The notes beneath the pieces were generated by a model. The model did no database searches. It was not told the DNA's origin and was given only the letters and a program-made list of their open reading frames with translations. Shown piece by piece: positions 1 to 8,601 of a stretch of 35,355 nucleotides of DNA (position 1 is the first letter of the stretch; each line of letters starts with the position of its first letter). Both the position numbers and the translations under genes were made by a program. Source of the DNA: Prevotellaceae bacterium (GTDB lineage: Bacteria; Bacteroidota; Bacteroidia; Bacteroidales; UBA932); assembly GCA_031258755.1 (NCBI GenBank), contig JAIRMK010000146.1:1-35355 (forward strand). The letters run 5' to 3'.

Positions 1-189
1 GCGTTTACCGAATTTCAGGGCGCGTATCAGATGATAAACCAACAGTTTTTGCTGCATCACGCCGCCGCCTTTCAGTATGTAAATCGCGAAGACGACGCCG
101 GCGACGCCGGTTTGCGCAAAGCCAAATTGTCGTACCATCCGGCCTTCCTGCAGGAAAAATATATCGCCGTGGACAAATCAAACCCATAA
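1..189 (+). CDS. DUF2156 (phosphatidylglycerol lysyltransferase-like) protein, C-terminal fragment
   Basis: This is an open frame from the first base to a TAA at 187-189; the start lies outside the window. The visible 62 residues contain YVNREDDAGDAGLRKAKLSY, which matches the end of the DUF2156 family (a GNAT-like fold related to the C-terminal domain of lysyl-phosphatidylglycerol synthases). The family signature is the NREDD...GLR..K.SY.P block followed by a short aromatic tail. The acetyltransferase gene starts 7 nt downstream, so the two probably share a transcript. The exact substrate of stand-alone DUF2156 proteins cannot be read from this fragment. Confidence 0.75.
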   Translation, partial: AFTEFQGAYQMINQQFLLHHAAAFQYVNREDDAGDAGLRKAKLSYHPAFLQEKYIAVDKSNP

Positions 190-196
190 CCACACG

Positions 197-1084
197 ATGA
201 TTACCTTTGCCGACCGCACGATGCTCAACGACGTAGCCGAACTCCGGCGCGTTTGTTTCGACGAAGACGAACCGTACGCATCCTTTTACCTCGCCAATCG
301 TTTCACGTCCGATAACACTTTGGTGTATATAGAGCAGGGTAGGGTAGTGGCGTCGCTAACGTTGCTTCCGGTGACGATAGTAACGCCCCGCAGGAATTTC
401 CAGGCCGCCTACGTGTATGCCGTCTCTACGTTACCCGACTTTCGTCGGCGCGGCATTGCCGCTGCGCTTCTGGAGCATGCCGAGACGGCGCTGCGGGCGC
501 GTGGCGGAGAAGCGCTGCTGCTGGCGCCGGCGTCCGAAGCGTTGCGCGACTATTACGCCAGGTTCGGCTATTGCCCCTGTTCCTACCGGAAAGAAGTCGC
601 CCTGGATACTGCCGCCATTGCCGGCGCCGGCGTGCAGACCCCCAGGATAGACATTGGCCCTTTGGAAGCCCCCGACCTTTTGCGATTGCGCAACGCAGCC
701 TATGCCTCGTGCGGCTATTTCGTGCAGTGGGACGAAGCGGCGCTGCGCTACGCCATAGATGAGTGTTACTTTTGCGGCGGTTTCACGCGCCTTCTCCGCT
801 CGGGCGCCGACGAAGGTTTTTTTATGGCTTACCCCAAGTATGGGGGTGTTGTTGTAAAAGAAAGCATGTTCACGGAGCAGCTATTTCCGTATGCGTTACA
901 GCTCATCCGGAAATATTTCGACCACGCCCGGCACGTATATTTTCACCTGCCGCAACATGTAACTCCTGGCCTCTGGGCGCCCGGCGACGGCGAAACAGTG
1001 CCTTTTGCCATGCTCAAGTGCCTTATCCCCGCCGCGCAGCCCGCCGCCGTCGCAATGCCCTACCTCGGCATGACGTTAGATTAA
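197..1084 (+). CDS. GNAT family N-acetyltransferase
   Basis: This 295-residue protein has a GNAT domain in its first half. Residues 75-95 (YAVSTLPDFRRRGIAAALLE) form the acetyl-CoA binding R/Q-x-x-G-x-G/A loop (RRRGIAAAL), followed by the helix and the YYARFGY segment that typically closes the fold. The second half (about 150-295) is a further domain of the size seen in two-domain Eis-like acetyltransferases, but I cannot name its substrate. It probably acts in the cytoplasm. The start ATG at 197 lies 7 nt after the DUF2156 stop, which suggests co-transcription of two GNAT-fold enzymes. The high GC of this gene contrasts sharply with the next gene. Confidence 0.85.
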   Translation: MITFADRTMLNDVAELRRVCFDEDEPYASFYLANRFTSDNTLVYIEQGRVVASLTLLPVTIVTPRRNFQAAYVYAVSTLPDFRRRGIAAALLEHAETALRARGGEALLLAPASEALRDYYARFGYCPCSYRKEVALDTAAIAGAGVQTPRIDIGPLEAPDLLRLRNAAYASCGYFVQWDEAALRYAIDECYFCGGFTRLLRSGADEGFFMAYPKYGGVVVKESMFTEQLFPYALQLIRKYFDHARHVYFHLPQHVTPGLWAPGDGETVPFAMLKCLIPAAQPAAVAMPYLGMTLD

Positions 1085-1169
1085 ATTTACCCAACTGTTT
1101 ACGTGTGCCATACGTCATATCGCTTATTATCGAATTACTACAGAAAATTTATCAAAATTAGAAAGATAA

Positions 1170-1202
1170 TTGTACTCGTTTGTTAAATATTTACTAAATT
1201 TG
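1170..1202 (+). promoter_or_regulatory. Putative Bacteroidetes promoter for the FISUMP gene
   Basis: A -7 box TAAATTTG (1195-1202) fits TAnnTTTG. A TTG at 1170-1172 lies 22 nt upstream, slightly longer than the usual 19-21. The box ends 8 nt before an ATG (1211) and 32 nt before the preferred start (1235). Confidence 0.45.
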
Positions 1203-1234
1203 TCAATGAAATGTCAATACTAAATTTTAGGGTT

Positions 1235-1750
1235 ATGGAAAAAAGATTTTTGTACTTTATACTCTTTGGCTTCGTTTGTGCCAATGTCAATGCACAAGAG
1301 AAAACGATAAAAGTGGGAAATATAGAATGGGCGACTTGCAATATAGGTGCGGAAAAACAGCATGATTATGGTGTTTTCTTTACATGGGAGGAAGCTCAAA
1401 AATCTTGTCCGGAAGGATGGCGAATTCCCACAAAAAAAGAATTTGATGAATTAGTAACCTTATCTAATGGTGGTGTTTGGAATACATTGAACGGAGTAGA
1501 AGGTCGTTGGTTCGGCGAAAGCGGAAAAGAACAAAAAGGATTATTTTTCCCGGCAGGCGGATTTAAAGAACCCTCTTCTGATGCAATTGAATATCAAAAA
1601 ACTTGTGGACCCTATTGGACAAGTACTGATTTTGATTATTCGTTTGCCTTCTATTTATATACTTTTGCTAACGGAAGTTTTACGACCTTGGGTGACAACC
1701 ATTATGATAAGTCGTACAAGTTTACAGCTCGTTGCGTTAAGTCGGAATAA
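1235..1750 (+). CDS. FISUMP-domain secreted protein
   Basis: This protein of about 171 residues carries an N-terminal signal peptide (MEKRFLYFILFGFVCANVNA, then Q). The mature part matches the FISUMP (Fibrobacter succinogenes major paralogous) domain in order: WATCNIG near the start, YFTWEEA-like VFFTWEEAQKSCPEGWRIPT, FFPAGG, YWTSTD and the terminal ARCVK. These proteins are exported and often lipid-anchored or surface-associated in Bacteroidetes; their biochemical role is unknown. I chose ATG 1235 over 1211 because the signal peptide begins there. The gene is much more AT-rich than both flanks, which suggests later acquisition. It is convergent with the RecD-like helicase, whose stop is 40 nt away. 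Confidence 0.8.
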   Translation: MEKRFLYFILFGFVCANVNAQEKTIKVGNIEWATCNIGAEKQHDYGVFFTWEEAQKSCPEGWRIPTKKEFDELVTLSNGGVWNTLNGVEGRWFGESGKEQKGLFFPAGGFKEPSSDAIEYQKTCGPYWTSTDFDYSFAFYLYTFANGSFTTLGDNHYDKSYKFTARCVKSE

Positions 1751-1789
1751 ACACAGGGATTGTCTAAAGGCCCATACCGCATTTTCTTG

Positions 1790-3193
1790 CTACGACACCA
1801 TTGCCGGGTCGAAATTTACGAGGTAGAGGTGCTGGGTAGCGCGGGTGAAAGCGGTGTAGAGCCAGCGCAGGTCTTCGAGGGTGGGCTGTGCGCCCCTGCG
1901 GAACGGGTAGTCGAGGAATACGGCTTTCCACTGTCCGCCTTGCGCCTTGTGGCACGTGATGGCATTGGCATAGCGCAGCTGCAGGGCATTATAGTAAAGG
2001 TCTTCGCGCACGGCCTTGTAGCGTTCCCGCTTATTGGTGATGTGCGCATAACTGGCCGCCACCGCTTCATAGAGCTGTCGCTGCTTTTCTTCGTCGAGCG
2101 CTGCGCTTTCGACGTGCAGCGTGTCGAGCATGATTTTCGCCGTAATTTCCACTTCGTCGTAGTCGGGGAAGCGGAGTTCGGCGCGTGCGAAGCGGAAGCC
2201 GTATCGTTCTTCATGACGGCGTATGCTCACCAGCTCGGCAATATCGCCATTGGCGATGAAATCCATTTTATCGCTGTTTTCTACAAACTGGTAGCAGTTT
2301 TTCACGACCATCACACGGTCGCCGCGCACCAGCTCGTCTTCACGTCCCAACAGTTGCGTGCGGATGCCGGCGTTGTAAATATTGGCGCGTTTGTTCGAAC
2401 GGCAAATCACCACAGTTTCGCGTTCTCCGTAGCGTTCGTAGGCTTCGGAAAGTTTTCCGGAGACTTCCTGTGCGCTGATGTGCTCGATGTCGTGAAAGCC
2501 CTTGCATTGCATCACCGGTATGGCACAGTGGTTATTTTCAATATGGCTGCGCAGACGTGTGGCGTTATGCAGGATGCCCGACTCGGCGGCTTGCCGCACC
2601 ACTTCCGTAAGATTTGACGTGGTGCATTGCCGGTAGCTGCTGCCTTGAAGCGCCGGACTAAAAGGCGAATGTACCGGCGGAAGCTGTGCCGGGTCGCCTG
2701 TTATGAGAAGTTTGCACCGTGTGCCGTTGCGGATGAATTGCAACAAATCGTCGAGCAATTTTCCGGAACCGAAAAGCGTACCCTGGTTTTCATTGGAAAT
2801 CATAGAGGCTTCGTCCACGATAAATACGGCGTCACTGGCGTCGTTGGGAGCGAGCACAAAATGGCTTGTGGGGTCGTTTTGTGTTTTTTGCCGGTAAATT
2901 TTCCGGTGGATGGTATAGGCGCTTTTTCCGGCATAACCGGCCAAAACCTTTGCTGCCCGCCCGGTGGGGGCGAGCAGCCACGATTCGATTTCCATTTCAT
3001 CAAGTAATTTCACCAGCGCGGCAACCACTGTGGTCTTTCCTGTGCCGGCATATCCGGTCAGCACAAATGTTTCGCTACCTTCAGGGTTGGCTATGAAAAC
3101 CGCTAATTCATTCAATAGTGCGTCTTGTGCGCTTGTAGGCTCATGCCCGAGGTAGTGCCGAAGTTTATCAACGATGAATTTATCTATTGGCAT
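1790..3193 (-). CDS. RecD-like ATP-dependent DNA helicase (UvrD/RecD superfamily 1)
   Basis: This 467-residue superfamily 1B helicase has Walker A GYAGTGKTT at about residues 47-55, motif Ia LLAPTGRAAKVL, Walker B VFIVDEASMI, motif III ITGDPAQLPPV, the late motif CHKAQGGQW and motif VI YTAFTRATQHLYLV. It probably unwinds DNA in repair or recombination. It is the short RecD-like type common in Bacteroidetes, not the RecBCD subunit. The longer frame begins at a TTG (3196); ATG 3193 is preferred. The gene start overlaps the end of the upstream gene by 14 nt, so it appears to be translationally coupled to that operon. Confidence 0.88.
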   Translation of the reverse strand: MPIDKFIVDKLRHYLGHEPTSAQDALLNELAVFIANPEGSETFVLTGYAGTGKTTVVAALVKLLDEMEIESWLLAPTGRAAKVLAGYAGKSAYTIHRKIYRQKTQNDPTSHFVLAPNDASDAVFIVDEASMISNENQGTLFGSGKLLDDLLQFIRNGTRCKLLITGDPAQLPPVHSPFSPALQGSSYRQCTTSNLTEVVRQAAESGILHNATRLRSHIENNHCAIPVMQCKGFHDIEHISAQEVSGKLSEAYERYGERETVVICRSNKRANIYNAGIRTQLLGREDELVRGDRVMVVKNCYQFVENSDKMDFIANGDIAELVSIRRHEERYGFRFARAELRFPDYDEVEITAKIMLDTLHVESAALDEEKQRQLYEAVAASYAHITNKRERYKAVREDLYYNALQLRYANAITCHKAQGGQWKAVFLDYPFRRGAQPTLEDLRWLYTAFTRATQHLYLVNFDPAMVS

Positions 3194-4412
3194 CAATAAA
3201 ATCCTTCTCTTCCTGAGTCAGCGGGAGGGAGTTGATTGTCCGCCAGGAGTCGTTCTCAGCCGATATTTGGCGATACAGCGGCTGTGATTTGTCGTAAGAT
3301 TCTTTTTTCGAAAATCGTTTTACATCTTTTGTAATGATGTCGTTTATCAAAATCAGACTCATTTGCCGCCTCTCGAGCGTTTGGTTGTTGTATTTTACGT
3401 TACTGAACACTTCGGTTTTGGCATATTCGGGATACATTCTGTTGCCGACACGCCTGAAGCTGTTGCTGTGTACTTGTTTCTCGAAGGTCGCCGTACATTG
3501 TACGCGTTGCGCCCCTTTATAAAAGTGCGAGATGGTGGTATAATTGTTAAATTCTTCTTCCATTTGTATTTTCAGAATAGAACTGTCGGCCACCGTCACA
3601 ATCACATATCCGCTTACTCTTTCAATAGTGGCAGAAGTGTTGATATCATTTTGCGTCCCTTTTGATTCGAATGTCATTCTATATATTTCTTCGAGTCCGA
3701 GTGAGTCTTTGCTGATTTTAAATTTGAGCTCATCCGTCTCTATCATAGACATAATGCTGTGCAGGGCATAGTTTTCCGGAATGATGGTGCGGATTGTTTT
3801 ATCGTACATTACGTATGGGCGCACAGGAATAGAGTCAGTGTAGCGGTCAATGTTTGCATCCACTTTGCGGATACGCATCATCGTGGGGTTGCGTTCTTCT
3901 TCTTCCCTGAGGAAAGAATATACCCACAAGTCGGCCGCGAAATCGTAGTAACTGGCTATTTTTTTGTTTTCAATGGTTACGTCCTTGATTTGGCTTTTGC
4001 ATATTACGGGCTCGGAAGGATAAAAGTATTTTAACTTTTGAATGGCGCTTTTTAGAATGTCTTCCTCCTGCAAGGCTTTTACCACTATCTCCTGCAGGTT
4101 GGTAGCCAGCGTCGGCATCACTACATCCGGTGATTTCACTAAGTCCGATACGGCCACTTGTACGGTTTTGTAGCCCATATACACGAATTGTATGGTGTCT
4201 CTGGGTTGAAGATTACCGATGCTATATGCACCTTCCATGTTTGTAACCGTTCCTTTGGTTGTTCCTTTCACTACAACGCTCACAAATTCGAGATATTCAT
4301 TTGTGTCGTCAGTTTTGACGCGACCGTTGATGTTAATTTGCGCTCCTGCGGAAATGCTTGCCGTAAGGCAGCACAGCGTCAAAAAGCAAAGTAAGAAATG
4401 TTGTTTTTTCAT
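3180..4412 (-). CDS. Secreted protein with CarboxypepD_reg-like domain
   Basis: The product is about 410 residues with a signal peptide (KKQHFLLCFLTLCCLTASIS then AGAQ). A CarboxypepD_reg-like beta-sandwich domain follows at residues 25-100: INGRVKTDD, EFVSVVVKGTTKGTVTNMEG and YMGYKTVQV, the same module found at the N-terminus of SusC-like receptors. There is no TonB plug or barrel, so it is not a TonB receptor. The remaining 300 residues are a soluble region with a predicted beta-rich character and no motif I can name. The start is ATG 4412, only 2 nt after the NfeD stop; the longer frame would use a TTG inside NfeD. It probably works in the periplasm or at the outer membrane. Confidence 0.72.
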   Translation of the reverse strand: MKKQHFLLCFLTLCCLTASISAGAQININGRVKTDDTNEYLEFVSVVVKGTTKGTVTNMEGAYSIGNLQPRDTIQFVYMGYKTVQVAVSDLVKSPDVVMPTLATNLQEIVVKALQEEDILKSAIQKLKYFYPSEPVICKSQIKDVTIENKKIASYYDFAADLWVYSFLREEEERNPTMMRIRKVDANIDRYTDSIPVRPYVMYDKTIRTIIPENYALHSIMSMIETDELKFKISKDSLGLEEIYRMTFESKGTQNDINTSATIERVSGYVIVTVADSSILKIQMEEEFNNYTTISHFYKGAQRVQCTATFEKQVHSNSFRRVGNRMYPEYAKTEVFSNVKYNNQTLERRQMSLILINDIITKDVKRFSKKESYDKSQPLYRQISAENDSWRTINSLPLTQEEKDFIDANR

Positions 4413-4414
4413 AG

Positions 4415-5776
4415 TTATTTTTTTACACAATATATTTGACTTGTTTCATATCGGGTGACACATACGGTATCACCTTTTCCAATCATGCCGTATTCTGCTA
4501 CGGCATCATAAATTTCACCGTTGATTTCTACTTTCCCGGAAGGGCGCAGCGCGGTTTGCGCGACGCCTTCGCTTCCCACAGTTAAAGCAGGCGTGGTTGC
4601 TACGCCTACGTATCCTTCATCGCCGGTAAGGCCGGTGCGGAGCGCAATGCGGCCGAATAACCGGGTGGAATACAGCCGGCGTGTGAGGTAAATGGCGCCT
4701 GCGAGGCCGCAGAACACGGCAATCGACAGCGTCGCCATAGGCCGCGCCAATATAGCAAGGTTGAAGCCGTCGGGTGTTTTGAACAGGGTGTTGTCAACCA
4801 TGGCGAATATAAGTCCGGTAACGCAAAGCAGAATACCTGAGATGCCTGTAATTCCGAAGCCGGGAATGATAAATATTTCGAGAAGGATGAGCAGTATGCC
4901 GAGAATAAACACGAGGAGTTCCCAGTTTTGCAATAATCCTTCGAGATAAAGCGGGGCAAAGTAAAGCAATGCGGCAGTGGTTGCGGCGATAAGTGGAAAG
5001 CCGATGCCGGGCGATTGCAATTCAAAATAAATACCGCCAATGATAAGCATCAGGAAAAGCCCTTGCAGGAAGGGGTTCAGCAGGAAGTGGATGATATGGT
5101 CGAGTGTGGTGGGACGATACGTAATCAATTCATAATTGCTGATACGGGCTTGTTGCAATACGTCGGTAATGTCTTCGGCTTTTCCTTCGCAATAGCGGTG
5201 TTTGATGGCTTCATCTACGGTAAAGGTGAGCACCTTTCCGCTGTCGCTGACGTTCGGCGCTACCGTTCGCGGATCAACCATAGCTTCTGCAATACGCGGG
5301 TCGCGTCCTTGCGCTTCGGCGGTGGCGCGCATCATTGAGCGCATGAACGACTGGTATTTGTCGGGCGCCGCTTCGCCGGTCTGGTGCACCACGGTGGCTG
5401 CGCCGATACTGCCGCCACTGCGCATGTAAATGCTGTCGCAGGCAATGGCGATGAGCGCTCCTGCCGAGGCCGCCTGATTATCTATAAATACGATTACAGG
5501 AACAGGGAAATGCAGCAATGCGTTGCGTATTGAGTCGGCGGCAGCGAGTTCGCCGCCATACGTATTCAGATGAAGCAGTACATAATCGGCGCCGGCTGCT
5601 GTGGCCGCCTGAAGGCCTTTGCGCACGATGCGTGCGCCGGGCGCGTTAATCTCCTGCATCAACTCAATCACATATACCACCGGCCGGTGTGCAGAAACCG
5701 TATCAGCGGCAAAGGCCGGAAATACCGTACACCACAGCAGCAGGCCTGCAATAATATGTTTCTTGTTGCCGTTCAT
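4415..5776 (-). CDS. NfeD family membrane-bound serine protease (ClpP class)
   Basis: This 453-residue protein has a signal peptide (residues 1-23), an N-terminal ClpP-class protease domain and a C-terminal membrane and OB-fold (NfeD) region. The nucleophile is likely Ser104 in NQAASAGALI, and the general-base lysine is likely Lys140 in APDKYQSFM, as in the Ser-Lys dyad of the long-form NfeD/1510-type proteases. Hydrophobic segments between about residues 230 and 360 form several membrane helices. The final 80 residues carry the small NfeD beta-barrel (GDEGYVGVA...VEINGEIYDAV). The partner of such proteases is usually a stomatin-like protein, which is not encoded in this window. The start overlaps the CorA stop by one base. 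Confidence 0.88.
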   Translation of the reverse strand: MNGNKKHIIAGLLLWCTVFPAFAADTVSAHRPVVYVIELMQEINAPGARIVRKGLQAATAAGADYVLLHLNTYGGELAAADSIRNALLHFPVPVIVFIDNQAASAGALIAIACDSIYMRSGGSIGAATVVHQTGEAAPDKYQSFMRSMMRATAEAQGRDPRIAEAMVDPRTVAPNVSDSGKVLTFTVDEAIKHRYCEGKAEDITDVLQQARISNYELITYRPTTLDHIIHFLLNPFLQGLFLMLIIGGIYFELQSPGIGFPLIAATTAALLYFAPLYLEGLLQNWELLVFILGILLILLEIFIIPGFGITGISGILLCVTGLIFAMVDNTLFKTPDGFNLAILARPMATLSIAVFCGLAGAIYLTRRLYSTRLFGRIALRTGLTGDEGYVGVATTPALTVGSEGVAQTALRPSGKVEINGEIYDAVAEYGMIGKGDTVCVTRYETSQIYCVKK

Positions 5777-6726
5777 TATAATAATTTCTTTCGTTTAAAA
5801 TACAGCACCGTCACAGCAAAGGCCATAATCATAAAAAGTATGGTGCTTACGAAACCCCAATAGCCGATTTCGGCAAAAGGCAGTTTCACGTTCATGCCGT
5901 AGATGCTCGAAATGAGTGTGGGCGGCATGAAGAACACCGTAACCACCGTGAATACTTTAATGATTTTATTTTGTTCGAGATTAATCAACCCCAGCACGGT
6001 ATTCTGCAAGTACTCCAAACGCTCAAAACTGAAGTCGGTGTGGTTGAGCAGCGAGCCCACGTCCCTGATCATGACATTTAGTTTCGGGAAAATATCGCTT
6101 GGGAACTTGTCGCTTTTCAGAATGCTTGATATCATGCGCTGCTTGTCGATGATATTTTCGCGTATGGTCATGGTGTTTTCCTGCAACTGGTTGATGTCAT
6201 ACAACATTTCTTCGCTGATGCGTTCTTCGGCGTTGATGCGTTTGTTCAGTTGTGCAATTTCTTTGGCCAGCAACTCAATCATGTCGGCGTCGAGGTCGAT
6301 CCGGTTTTCGAGGATGGCCACCATCAGGTGATAGCCCGTGGCATAGCTGCGGTGGTTGGCCATCAGCCGCCGTTCAATTTCCATGAACGTGCGCAGGTGC
6401 GAGTTGCGTACGGTAACTAAAATACCCGAAGCAAGAATGAACGATACGGTTTCTTCTTGATAGTCTTCAGCGCCTGCAATCAAAAATTCCGAGTTGGCAA
6501 AAATCGCATTTTCCGTTTCCGAATAGCGCGAAGAACTTTCAATTTCTTCCGCTTTTGCGCGGGTTTGCAATGGCGTTTCGAGATAATCCTCCACAGCACG
6601 CTTCTCTTCTCCGGTAGGACTGTTCAGGTCAATCCACAAAATATCGTCATATCCTAATTCCTCAAGGATACCCAGTTCGTTGGAGCTGTTTATTTGTTTG
6701 AGCGCTTTGTAATATGTCGTAATCAT
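5776..6726 (-). CDS. corA: CorA-type magnesium/cobalt transporter
   Basis: This 316-residue protein has the large N-terminal cytoplasmic alpha/beta domain and a long helix. Two C-terminal membrane helices follow, with the diagnostic YGMN pore motif (SIYGMNVKLPF) at the end of the first one. The length and the basic tail (YFKRKKLL) fit CorA. It transports Mg2+ (or Co2+/Ni2+) across the inner membrane as a pentamer. ATG 6726 is chosen because it overlaps the MqnA stop codon as ATGA; the longer frame would need TTG at 6753. Tight overlaps on both sides place it in a single operon with mqnA and the NfeD gene. Confidence 0.92.
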   Translation of the reverse strand: MITTYYKALKQINSSNELGILEELGYDDILWIDLNSPTGEEKRAVEDYLETPLQTRAKAEEIESSSRYSETENAIFANSEFLIAGAEDYQEETVSFILASGILVTVRNSHLRTFMEIERRLMANHRSYATGYHLMVAILENRIDLDADMIELLAKEIAQLNKRINAEERISEEMLYDINQLQENTMTIRENIIDKQRMISSILKSDKFPSDIFPKLNVMIRDVGSLLNHTDFSFERLEYLQNTVLGLINLEQNKIIKVFTVVTVFFMPPTLISSIYGMNVKLPFAEIGYWGFVSTILFMIMAFAVTVLYFKRKKLL

Positions 6727-7487
6727 AAAGAGAAGTCGTTTATCAGGTCCCAAAATTTTGTTAAACCGTTTTTTTTTTCGGCATCAAAAGGATAACTGAT
6801 GTTTTTGGTAAGATATTCCAATGCCGTGTCGTGCGGGCACGGTAGCGCCCTGTCTTCGCCGCCCTGCGGAGGCTCGGTGAGGGATTGCGGAATATGCTTT
6901 ATACCGTAGTTCAAGGCTTTGTTGAACTGTTCGATAAACGATGCGGGAAGTGATTTATTGGTCGTCCAGGTCGCAAACACAAAGGGCGATCCGGTATGGT
7001 TTATCCACGTTTCGGCCAGGTCGTAGCGGTAAGTAAAACGTGGTTCGTGAAAAAGCGCTTTGTCGCCGATAAGCACACAGGCTTCTCCTGCTTTGAGGTT
7101 TTCGCCGGTCAGCGGTTTGAAATCGGGTGTGATTTTCCAGTAGTCCCGTGCCAGCAGGCGCGCCAATACTACGGATGTGCGCGATTCCGTATCGAGGTAA
7201 ACCGTTTTAACTTCCGGCAATTCATGATTTGAAAACAAAACCACGCTGCGTACTTTTCCGGTAGCGCCGATGCAGTAATCACCGATGATTTGGTAGTGGG
7301 AGTGTCCCGGTATGGCCGCTACGGGAATCAATGACATGTCGGTTTGTCCTGTTTCGAGTTGCCGGGCGCAGGCGGCTGGGGTGGCTATAGACAAATCAAC
7401 AACTTCCGCCACTTCGGAGTGCCGGATACCATACAAAAACGGTAAGGTATTCAGGTAGGATACTGCTGTGACTTTTACTCTTGCCAT
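6723..7487 (-). CDS. mqnA: MqnA, chorismate dehydratase of the futalosine menaquinone pathway
   Basis: This protein of about 254 residues belongs to the periplasmic-binding-protein-like MqnA/MqnD family. It opens with the family signature VKVTAVSYLNTLPFLYGI and has the later CVLIGDKAL and FVFATWTTN blocks. MqnA converts chorismate to 3-[(1-carboxyvinyl)oxy]benzoate, the first step of the futalosine route to menaquinone. Start ATG 7487 is preferred over the TTG at 7496. A good promoter (TTTG-N20-TATCTTTG) ends only 6 nt before this ATG, so the mRNA may have almost no leader. No other mqn gene lies nearby. Confidence 0.85.
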   Translation of the reverse strand: MARVKVTAVSYLNTLPFLYGIRHSEVAEVVDLSIATPAACARQLETGQTDMSLIPVAAIPGHSHYQIIGDYCIGATGKVRSVVLFSNHELPEVKTVYLDTESRTSVVLARLLARDYWKITPDFKPLTGENLKAGEACVLIGDKALFHEPRFTYRYDLAETWINHTGSPFVFATWTTNKSLPASFIEQFNKALNYGIKHIPQSLTEPPQGGEDRALPCPHDTALEYLTKNISYPFDAEKKNGLTKFWDLINDFSL

Positions 7488-7493
7488 AATCGG

Positions 7494-7525
7494 CAAAGAT
7501 ACTACTTTAATTTAAAAGTTCCAAA
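7494..7525 (-). promoter_or_regulatory. Promoter of mqnA-corA-nfeD operon
   Basis: Read on the minus strand: TTTG (7525-7522), 20 nt, TATCTTTG (7501-7494). This is a full match to the Bacteroidetes sigma-ABfr consensus. It lies in the 94-nt gap between the cysteine-synthase-like gene and mqnA, which marks a transcription unit boundary. Confidence 0.7.
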
Positions 7526-7581
7526 ATTCCGCAAAAAGGCAAGGCGGAGAAGTTGTTTGGGAAATACAAAAAACGCTTACC

Positions 7582-8598
7582 CTATTTTATGGCGAAATAG
7601 TCGAGTAATTCGATATGATTGACAAGATATTCCGGGCGTAGCGGCTCGTCCGACAGCAACGTGCCGCTCAGGTATTTTTTGCTGCAATCGGAGAATACGG
7701 TAACCACGTTTTTTTGTCCGCCATATTTGTTTTGACAGGCCACCGCCCCGAGGAAATTAAATCCTGACGAAATACCCACGCCCAGTCCGAGTTTTTTTCC
7801 TAAGAGTTGCGTCATAATAATGCCGTCGCCGTCGGAAATGGTAAAAGGGTGGTCGAGCTTTTTCAAATCCACGAGGGGCGGGTTCCAGTCATCGGAAATA
7901 CCCGGTACGCGGTGTGTGCCGTGACTTACGCCGGTGCTCACCACCAGCGACTGGAGCGACTCTACGGGGTGCACCTGTATGCCGGGATAACATGCACGAA
8001 GGTATGTGCCGTTGCCCATAATCGTGCCGCCCGTGCCGATGGCTGCCACAAAAGCGTCGGGCGTTTTGCCGAGATGCTGCATGTGTCGCTGTACTTCCGG
8101 CCCCGATGTTAAAAAATGCCCTTGGGCATTGTCTTCGTTCTCGAACTGGCGGGGGTAATAGGCGTTGGGCATGGAGGCTTCCAATTCCCCGGCTTTTCGC
8201 ACGCACGCCTTAAAACCGCCGTCGTTATGGGTGGTCAGGATTACTTCGGCGCCCAATGATCGTAGCAAATCAACACGTTCTTTCGTAGCCCATTCGGGCA
8301 TTACGATAATCACGTTGTGCCCCAGATAGCGCCCTATGGAAGCCAGTGAAATCCCCGCGTTCCCGCTGGTTGCTTCCACAATGGTATATCCCGGTTTCAG
8401 CTCCCCTTTCCGGTACGCTTCGCTTAACACCTGAATAACCATCCGGTCTTTAATGCTTCCGGTTAAATTATAATATTCGCATTTCGCATAAACAGTCCGT
8501 TTTTCTCCTTCAAAACGATAACGGACACCCACCATAGGCGTATTTCCAATCAAAGGTCGCAGTTGGTCAATACGCGCTGTTATCCCACTCATCAACAT
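7582..8598 (-). CDS. PLP-dependent cysteine synthase family protein
   Basis: This 338-residue fold-type II PLP enzyme has the Schiff-base lysine at about position 50 in NLTGSIKDRM, the substrate-binding TSGNAGIS loop at 78-85 and the phosphate-binding GTGGT loop in the middle. It most resembles O-acetylserine sulfhydrylase/cystathionine beta-synthase-like proteins, which make cysteine from O-acetylserine and sulfide. The family is broad (CysK, CysM, SbnA-like), so the exact donor is uncertain. The start ATG lies 3 nt after the stop of the response regulator gene, and a second in-frame ATG lies two codons later. Confidence 0.85.
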   Translation of the reverse strand: MLMSGITARIDQLRPLIGNTPMVGVRYRFEGEKRTVYAKCEYYNLTGSIKDRMVIQVLSEAYRKGELKPGYTIVEATSGNAGISLASIGRYLGHNVIIVMPEWATKERVDLLRSLGAEVILTTHNDGGFKACVRKAGELEASMPNAYYPRQFENEDNAQGHFLTSGPEVQRHMQHLGKTPDAFVAAIGTGGTIMGNGTYLRACYPGIQVHPVESLQSLVVSTGVSHGTHRVPGISDDWNPPLVDLKKLDHPFTISDGDGIIMTQLLGKKLGLGVGISSGFNFLGAVACQNKYGGQKNVVTVFSDCSKKYLSGTLLSDEPLRPEYLVNHIELLDYFAIK

Positions 8599-8601
8599 GT
8601 T

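Noticed and set aside
1760..2617. Long plus-strand frame opposite the RecD-like helicase
   Set aside because: It is a shadow of the minus-strand helicase, which carries all helicase motifs; the shadow shows no domain.
3180..4412. TonB-dependent receptor (SusC-like)
   Set aside because: Only the CarboxypepD_reg-like domain is present; there is no plug or beta-barrel and the protein is far too short.
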